Positions 58,642 to 64,000 of a stretch of 64,000 nucleotides of DNA are shown here, piece after piece. Position 1 is the stretch's first letter. Each line of letters starts with the position of its first letter. Below the pieces are notes generated by a model, which saw nothing but the letters and a program-made list of their open reading frames with translations, made no database searches and had not been told where the DNA came from. Position numbers and translations under genes: made by a program. The DNA is from Zygnema cylindricum. Its lineage: Eukaryota; Streptophyta; Zygnematophyceae; Zygnematales; Zygnemataceae. Location of the stretch: assembly GCA_037447655.1 (NCBI GenBank), contig JBBHKE010000159.1, positions 58,762 to 122,761 of the forward strand. The letters are read 5' to 3'.

Positions 58642-59328
58642 TGTTGAAATTTATAGATTTCTAGAGTATTTTCTAGGTTTAAATATGTTTCAATAAAAGG
58701 AAAAGAAAAGGACAGAACAACCTACCTCCACCTCCGCTCTTTAGCCCCCATACTTGTTGTAATCACTGATGGTTAGAGAGGGTGGTTGATCCATGGCTGC
58801 CTTCGTTCAACAGACAGCTATTTTTAGTAGGTTACTAAAAATATTCTTGACGGACCAGAGATTTGATCCCGGTACCTACGGTTCGTCAAGTTGACCGGTA
58901 GCGGTCAGCTTTATCCTAATAGACTAGGACCAATGCTAAGTGCTATTGTATGTGATAAATATATATATAGTTTGGGTGAATTAAATCCATTTAACTACAA
59001 CTGTATACGGCATACATAGATTCAGTTTTAGAAAGTACGTCGTACGATGCTAATTCAAAACGGATACCACGCATTTTGTTTCGAAAGCGAAACAAATGCC
59101 GCGCAAGTATTTATTACGGCTAAGATTGCGTTTCGCATAAAATCCAACGGCGCACATCATCGCCGAAATCCCAGAGTGGTCACTATGGCATTTTGTGACC
59201 TGGCATGACTTGGAGCCACGTGGAGAGATGACATTCGGTCATAGGAATTCCGAGGGACGTACGGACGAGTGAAAAGCAGACACGCGTCCGCTTAATAGCC
59301 TTGTCGTACATAGGCCGTTTGTTATACT
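58642..59328 (+). repeat. Truncated LTR of the Copia-7 family
   Basis: It begins TGTTGAAATTTATAGATTTC and aligns along its length with the reverse complement of 62608-61930. The last third (about 330 bp) is missing, cut at the start of the LTR at 59329. CACGTG is at 59217-59222. No TSD can be found. Confidence 0.8.
58846..58930 (-). other. tRNA-like block, antisense in truncated LTR
   Basis: On the - strand CTATTAGGATAAAGCTGACCGC (D-arm-like part AGGATAAAGC) and GGTACCGGGATCAAATCTCTGG with a paired T stem. It matches the block of Copia-7. Confidence 0.5.
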
Positions 59329-60324
59329 TGTTGAAATCAATGATATAGGGAAGGTATTTTCTATGTCTTAAATTAGGTGAAATAAACAAAAGACAAAGCA
59401 CAAGCAGCCTACCTCCACCTTCTCTCTCTAGCCCCTATACTTGTAGTCATTCGAGGAGAGAGAGGGCGGTGGAGCCATGGCTGCCTCAGCTCCATAGGCA
59501 GGACTAAAGAGTGACCTAAGTCACTCTCAACAAAAAGGTTGAGTTCGGCTGGACTTGAACCTCCTACCAGCAGAGCGAGGCGTAGCTGTAAGCTCTTACC
59601 GGTTTGTCGTAGTAGTCTGTAAGGATACATATGGTTTCATAGTTTTTTAAACATTAGCAAGATCATTAATTCGTTCAGCGGAATAATAAATTATGAATAT
59701 AGAAACTAGATAAGTTTTAGTGCGCACGAAACAAATATACTGGACATTTGTTTTTTTGGTCGGCAATCATTAAAAGCCGGTTTTGATCCGACGGCCCGCA
59801 TCATCGCCGCGATCCCTAAATGGCCGTCTTGGCGGTTTTCAAACGTGACATGACCTGGCGACACGTGGCAAAATATATTTGGGAAGCGGGAATCTCGGAG
59901 AGCATGAGGACGAGTCCGAAGGAGACCGGCGTCCACTCCATGGCCATGTCGTTCACAAGCCGTACCGAAAGTACATCGACCTTAGTACCTTTCTGTATTG
60001 TACAGTCTTTTGATTGGTTCATACATGAGTAGATAGGGGTTGTGAGAGGGGTTTAGGACTTAGAGGATTGAGGAGGTAGCCGACTCTCTCCCAACAAATT
60101 TGTATAAATATTGGCATCTTTGCACTTGACAACTAATCGTATGGTTGGGCGTTTTCATGGATTTTTTTTGTTGTGATTCAGAGGAGTCCAAACTGCACAA
60201 GGGTGCAGTGAGATTTTCAATTTGCCTGCTTAGGTAGTAGTGATCCAAATTGAAAGAGGGCTAGCCAAAAGTTACCTAGAGGCTTCATGAATTCAGTATT
60301 CAAATCGTGGGACACAGAATTGTA
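59329..60324 (+). repeat. LTR of the Copia-2 family (probable Copia-2 3' LTR)
   Basis: 996 bp from TGTTGAAATCAATG to ACACAGAATTGTA. The last 340 bp match the Copia-2 5' LTR fragment. TATA box TATAAATA at 60103-60110, CACGTG at 59862-59867. The flanks (ATACT and CCCCA) do not match, and no polypurine tract precedes it. Confidence 0.8.
59535..59612 (-). other. tRNA-like block, antisense in Copia-2 family LTR
   Basis: On the - strand CCGGTAAGAGCTTACAGC (canonical-looking D-arm GGTAAGAGC), a plausible anticodon arm and a perfect B-box GGTTCAAGTCC (59561-59551). This is the most tRNA-like copy in the window. Confidence 0.6.
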
Positions 60325-60890
60325 CCCCATCACCACCGAGAGGAGAGGATTTGCCATTAATAATCGTGGCACTAACTCAACAAATAGCGGCTCATCAATG
60401 ACAAATGAAAGCAGATTGAGAGCACTTGATGAGGCTCACACATGAATTCTCAAAAAAAAATAACGGTAGTTGGTATGTATTTTTTACTCCGACAAAATTA
60501 ACTCCTCCTCCACTCTAAGACTTGCCATCTTTCACCCACTCACTTTCTTTTTTGGTTTATTTTTGTTTCTCTTGTGGTTTGATAGACCTGGCGACGACTT
60601 CACCTCGTCGCTAAACCAGCGACGACTTTCTCTCGTCGCTAAATCTTGTATATGCATCGGCTACCTGAACCAGCTTCAACATTCTGTTGTCGCTGGATCT
60701 TAAAATGGCACCTGATATCTAAACCAACGACAACCAACATTCGTTGTTGATTTTAGTGACGAGTGTTGGTTTTCGTTGAACCGTTTTTCCTTTATAATAA
60801 ATATTTTTTCCTACATGAATTAAGTCTGACAAGTTCTTCTTGTGTCTTTTTTTTTCTTTCTTGCTGTTGCATAATTCTAAAAGGCAAGTT
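60325..60890. repeat. GCGACGA/TCGTCGCTAAA repeat region
   Basis: Within 60586-60776 there are inverted and direct copies of AGCGACGACTTT and TCGTCGCTAAA (and decayed ACAACGAATGTTGG versions). Such subterminal arrays are common in plant CACTA transposons, but no CACTA end was identified. The rest of this interval shows nothing. Confidence 0.4.
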
Positions 60891-61366
60891 TGTGGTGGAA
60901 CGGCAAGGTTGCGACACTAAGAAGCATACGGGCAACGACACACACCTTGTCAACTACTGGATTTGGAAGAAAAAGTGTGGTGGTGACAAAGGCACTGCCG
61001 AGTAGGGGGAGGAAAGAAACAGACAGGAAGGAATTTCTGTGGGTCACAGCGGTGCTCTCGGAGTTGGTGGACGAGTTCTATCGGTTCAAGAAGGCGGTTA
61101 TGAAAATGTCTCAAACTATTGTGGGAACCATGGAAGTTCATATCATTAAACGTATGAAGAATGAAAATGCGAGGATGTTTCTTGACAAACTGAGAAAAGA
61201 GATCAAAATGAAAATGACAAAACGATGGACTCAACGTTTTTGCGAGAAACACAATGTTGTCAAGAGGGCTAAAAAAGGAAAGTTACAATTAATCTCGGAG
61301 GAGGAGTACATTGAAAACGGAAGCATATTACATGGGAGAGTTAAAACCATGATTTTTATTGGGTAA
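60890..61366 (+). pseudogene. Fragment, possible N-terminus of a DDE (CENP-B/pogo-type) transposase
   Basis: A basic open frame with KEFLWVTAVLSELVDEFYRFKKAV, then IIKRMKNENARMFLDKLRKE and MTKRWTQRFCEKHNVVKRA. The last looks like the second helix-turn-helix of CENP-B/Tigger-type DNA-binding regions (W-xRFxxRHN). It ends at GTAAGC, a possible donor. Downstream RYNEDLVENMDKT (about 61548-61586) resembles the approach to a first catalytic Asp but is not in a proven phase. Copia-7 interrupts it at 61587. Assignment is tentative. Confidence 0.35.
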
Positions 61367-61586
61367 GCTTTTTGTACTTTTACACAAATCATTGATATGT
61401 GTTGTAATATATGTTACATGTAGTATTTTTTATGTTTTTGTCAAGGGTTAAAAACGCAAATGCGCGATTGAAAGTTGTTCCCCCTACCATCGCATTTATG
61501 TGTGTTGTTCATTTGTAAAATTTTCATGTGTTATTATGATATTAGGTCGCTACAACGAGGATCTAGTCGAAAACATGGACAAAACC

Positions 61587-62608
61587 TACAATTCTGTGTC
61601 CTCCATTCAACTACAAAATTTTGGAAGCCTCTAGATAGTTATTAACTAACCCACTTCCAATGGCAACCACTGCTACCCAAGTAGACAATTTGAATGCAAC
61701 CCTGTGCATCCTAGACTCCTCTGATTCTGTAGGAAAAAGAATCTTTGAAAGTGCCCAACTAGGGGATAAAATATGGGGTGGCAAAGATGCCTTTTTTATA
61801 CAAACCCTCAAGGGAAGAGGTGACAAAAAAAAAACACTAAGTCCTGATTCTCTCTAATAACTCCTCTCTAATGAATTACGGACCAATTATATTGCTGTAC
61901 CGTACCAAAAAGTACTACTACTGGTGTACCTTATGTACGACAAATGTACGACAAGGCTATTAAGTGGACGCGTGCCCTCTTTTTACTCGTCCATAGGTTC
62001 CTCGGAATTCTCGCGACCAAATGTGATCTCTCCACGTGGCGCCAGGTCATGCCATGTCACAAAACGCCAAAGTGACCACTCCAGTATTTTGGTGATGATG
62101 TGCGCCGTTAGATAAGAACCGAAATGCAATGTCAATTGTCATAAATACTTGTGCAATATTCGTTTTGTTGTCAAAACAAAATGCGTAGTATCCGTTTCAA
62201 ACTAGTATCGTACTTCGTACTTTACAAAACTGTAACTATGCATGCCGTATACAGTTTCAGTTAAATGAATTCGTTCACTCCTAAACAAATATATTTCTAT
62301 CATACCCTATAGCATTTAGCATTGGTCCTTGTCTAATAGGATAAAGCTGACAGCTACGGGCCAACCTGACGGACGGCTAGTACCGGGATCAAGTCTCGGG
62401 TTTGTCAGATCTCTTTTTAGTAACCTACTAAAAATAACTACATGTTGAACTAAGGCAGAGTTCAACCACCCTCTCTATCCTTTGGTGAATACAACAAGTA
62501 TGGGGGCTAGAGAGAGGAGGTGGAGGGCGGCTGTCCGTCCTTTACTTTTCTTTTTAAAGTAACATATTTATTCCTAGAAAATACTATAGAAATCTATAAA
62601 TTTCAACA
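61587..62608 (-). repeat. Copia-7 3' LTR
   Basis: 1022 bp. The sense-strand start is TGTTGAAATTTATAG and the end ACACAGAATTGTA, with TA rather than CA at the terminus. An ATG-GAG-GAC-ACA stretch at the sense end corresponds to the LTR-encoded gag start of the relatives. CACGTG at 62033-62038. Confidence 0.85.
62325..62408 (+). other. tRNA-like block, antisense in Copia-7 LTR
   Basis: CTAATAGGATAAAGCTGACAGC (D-arm-like part AGGATAAAGC) and AGTACCGGGATCAAGTCTCGG with a paired T stem and loop ATCAAGT. Confidence 0.5.
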
Positions 62609-62622
62609 CTCCCTTTATTTTC
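62609..62622 (-). other. Copia-7 polypurine tract
   Basis: On the - strand AAAATAAAGGGAG directly precedes the 3' LTR. Confidence 0.8.
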
Positions 62623-63128
62623 TAGTCTAATTTGAACTTCAATTTTAGTCCATGTTTTTCTCTGCAATATTTCAATCTAGGAGAGGGCACTGGTTTTGTC
62701 ATCATATCAGCCACCATTTTATCATCAGATTTATATTCAAGATTCACAATCATATTCTCAACTTGTTCCCTCACTAAACTAAATCTTATGTCCATATGCT
62801 TAGCTTTGAAATGATGTTTTGGATAAGCTGAAATTGTAATGGCAAATTGATTATTACAAAACACTTAATGCACTCCCTCTTTCATATACCCAAATTTTTG
62901 CAACAACGACTTGACCCACATTAATTCTTTCACAGTAGAATAAGAGGTCATGTACTCAACCTCCATAGTAGACGGAGCCACCACGTTTTGTTGCTTCTTG
63001 CTCCAACAACAAGCACCTTCCCCCACATACAACACATACCGAGAAGTGCAACTTCTCATAGGTGCGTCCCCATAATTGGCATCACTCCAAGTAGTGATGT
63101 CAGTGTGCTCCCCTCCCAAAAGAAACTT
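62622..63128 (-). pseudogene. Copia-7 RNase H, 5' truncated
   Basis: Frames 63119-62865 (GGEHTDITTWSDANYGDAPM..VGEGACCWSKKQQNVV, MEVEYMTSYSTVKELMWVKSLLQKFGYM) and 62864-62622 (FCNNQFAITISAYPKHHFKAKHMDIR..MVADMMTKPVPSPRLKYC) are separated by an in-frame TAA near 62866. The catalytic D of CDNQ is N. Confidence 0.9.
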
Positions 63129-64000
63129 TGAAACCTCTATTGGTCCTCAGAATAAACAGCTTGCAAGAAGCCTCTAGGATAACTCTGACCCCTTTGTGTT
63201 TCAGTAAGACCTGGCAGACAAAAACTTGTGAACACCTTCACCTCGTGAAAGCAAGACTCCGTTGAGTCAATAGCAAAAAGAATCTCTGAAATTTCTCCCC
63301 TAAGGAGTAAGTTATGGAGGGTCAGAGTTGACCTTTTGTACAGAAGCTATGTGGGAGAGAGGGTCCTATCTATCAAATTTTCTAAGTCCTACCTCTCTCA
63401 CAAACTCTATCTAATGATGTACGGAATCAATCATACTACTCTTCCATACACAAAAGTACAACTGCCGGTGTACTTTTTGCACGAATACTGTACGACATGG
63501 CCTAAATATCGACACGTGGTATATCATAATTTGCTTCCTTAATCCTCGGAGATGCGGCGATCCAATGTCATTCAGCCACGTGTCATCCGATGTGGCGATG
63601 ACCTAAAACCGCCGAAATCCTCTTTCGCGATCTCGACATTCATTCCAGCCGTTCGATTAAATGCAAATTTAATTGTAGCTGTAATAAATACCTGGGCGGT
63701 ATTCGTTTTGCTATCGTATCAAATGCGCTGTACTAGTTTCTTGTCCGTACCCTAATCCGTACATTTACATAACCGAACCTATGTATCTTGTAAATAGTTC
63801 TGTTAAATGAATTTGTCAGCGTAGTAATGTTTATTTATTCATCAAACACTATATACTCTAACACTAGTCATAGACTAAATGGAAAGAGCAACCAGCTGCC
63901 GGCGCCTTTGACAGCTGGTAGGTACCAAGATCAAATCTTGTGTCCGACAGTTTTACTTTTAATAAATCAACTAGTCTACTACCTGTAAATCTCAGGATAG
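63129..64000 (-). repeat. Copia-8 LTR (Copia-5-like family), runs off the window
   Basis: It starts TGAAACCTCTATTGG on + and follows the Copia-5 LTR throughout (AAGAAGCCTCTAGGATAA, CTGACCCCTTTGTGTTTCAG, GTGTACTTTxTGxACG), with clear divergence. CACGTG at 63513-63518. The left 5 bases AACTT would be its TSD. Confidence 0.88.
63871..63952 (+). other. tRNA-like block, antisense in Copia-8 LTR
   Basis: GACTAAATGGAAAGAGC (D-arm-like), an arm CCAGCTGCCGGCGCCTTTGACAGCTGG shortened here to its pairing ends CCAGCTG/CAGCTGG, and GGTACCAAGATCAAATCTTG with a fully paired T stem. Confidence 0.5.

Larger units (their letters stand above)
34431..60324 (+). mobile_element. Copia-2, host copia element of the nest
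   Basis: A + strand Ty1/copia element whose pieces are interrupted by Copia-3 (34795-41370) and Copia-4 (42812-56025). Pieces are a truncated 5' LTR (34431-34779), PBS and gag start, gag-PR (41376-42806), integrase-RT-RNase H (56031-58641) and an LTR at 59329-60324 of the same family. The RNase H end and the polypurine tract are missing, replaced by an LTR fragment of the Copia-7 family (58642-59328). Confidence 0.8.
61587..63128 (-). mobile_element. Copia-7, 3' end of a - strand copia element
   Basis: A 3' LTR (61587-62608), polypurine tract and RNase H fragment, cut at 63129 by the LTR of Copia-8. The rest lies beyond the window. The left flanking 5 bases are AAACC; the partner TSD would be outside. 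Confidence 0.85.

Noticed and set aside
61566-61586. GGTTTTGTCC beside the Copia-7 LTR as a PBS
   Set aside because: It is at the outer end of a 3' LTR, so it is target DNA; the match to the copia PBS is only seven bases.
59535-63952. Functional tRNA genes
   Set aside because: B-boxes are convincing but acceptor and anticodon arms do not complete a cloverleaf; they are reported as tRNA-like only.

Overview
The window looks like nuclear DNA of a green plant (streptophyte); bryophyte, fern or charophyte-like cannot be told apart from the sequence alone. The reasons are split genes with GT-AG introns, a metallophosphoesterase whose exons read like the land-plant ADP-ribose/CDP-alcohol diphosphatase, plant-type Ty1/copia and Ty3/gypsy retrotransposons, and PBSs that match plant initiator tRNA-Met. 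No bacterial operon, CRISPR array or rRNA gene is present.

Region 1-11.8 kb is genic. The 3' five exons of an ADPRM-like gene lie on + (245-4877). A two-exon gene for a 1039-residue, apparently disordered acidic Ser-rich protein lies on - (10837-6902). The two genes converge on a 470-bp CCCT microsatellite. A short foldback MITE sits in an ADPRM intron, and a sister copy lies upstream of the second gene.

Region 11.8-28.1 kb is gene-poor and built from DNA transposons whose target-site duplications (TSDs) can be read. There are two hAT-like elements with 8-bp TSDs, a family of TA-flanked MITEs (one inserted into the last TA of a hAT-like element), and a PIF/Harbinger-like TTA-flanked element. 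The last is split by a 7.8-kb Ty3/gypsy chromovirus (19134-26907, TSD GGCGG).

Region 28.1-64 kb is a nest of Ty1/copia elements. Copia-2 (+) is the host. Copia-3 (-) lies in its PBS (TSD CCACC) and Copia-4 (-) at its PR/integrase junction (TSD CCAAG). A solo LTR (TSD TTTAG) and Copia-5 (-, TSD GTTTT) both lie in the RT of Copia-4. Copia-1 (+) abuts the left end of Copia-2, and parts of three further elements follow to the window end. All coding regions are interrupted.

The most notable result is shared architecture. In all five copia elements with a readable 5' junction, the gag start codon lies inside the LTR, and the first internal bases are a half-tRNA type PBS (GGTTATGGGCCCACC, complementary to the anticodon arm of initiator tRNA-Met) that is itself read as gag codons. 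Most of the copia LTRs also carry a tRNA-like block on the strand opposite to the element. I found no complete new multi-gene system.
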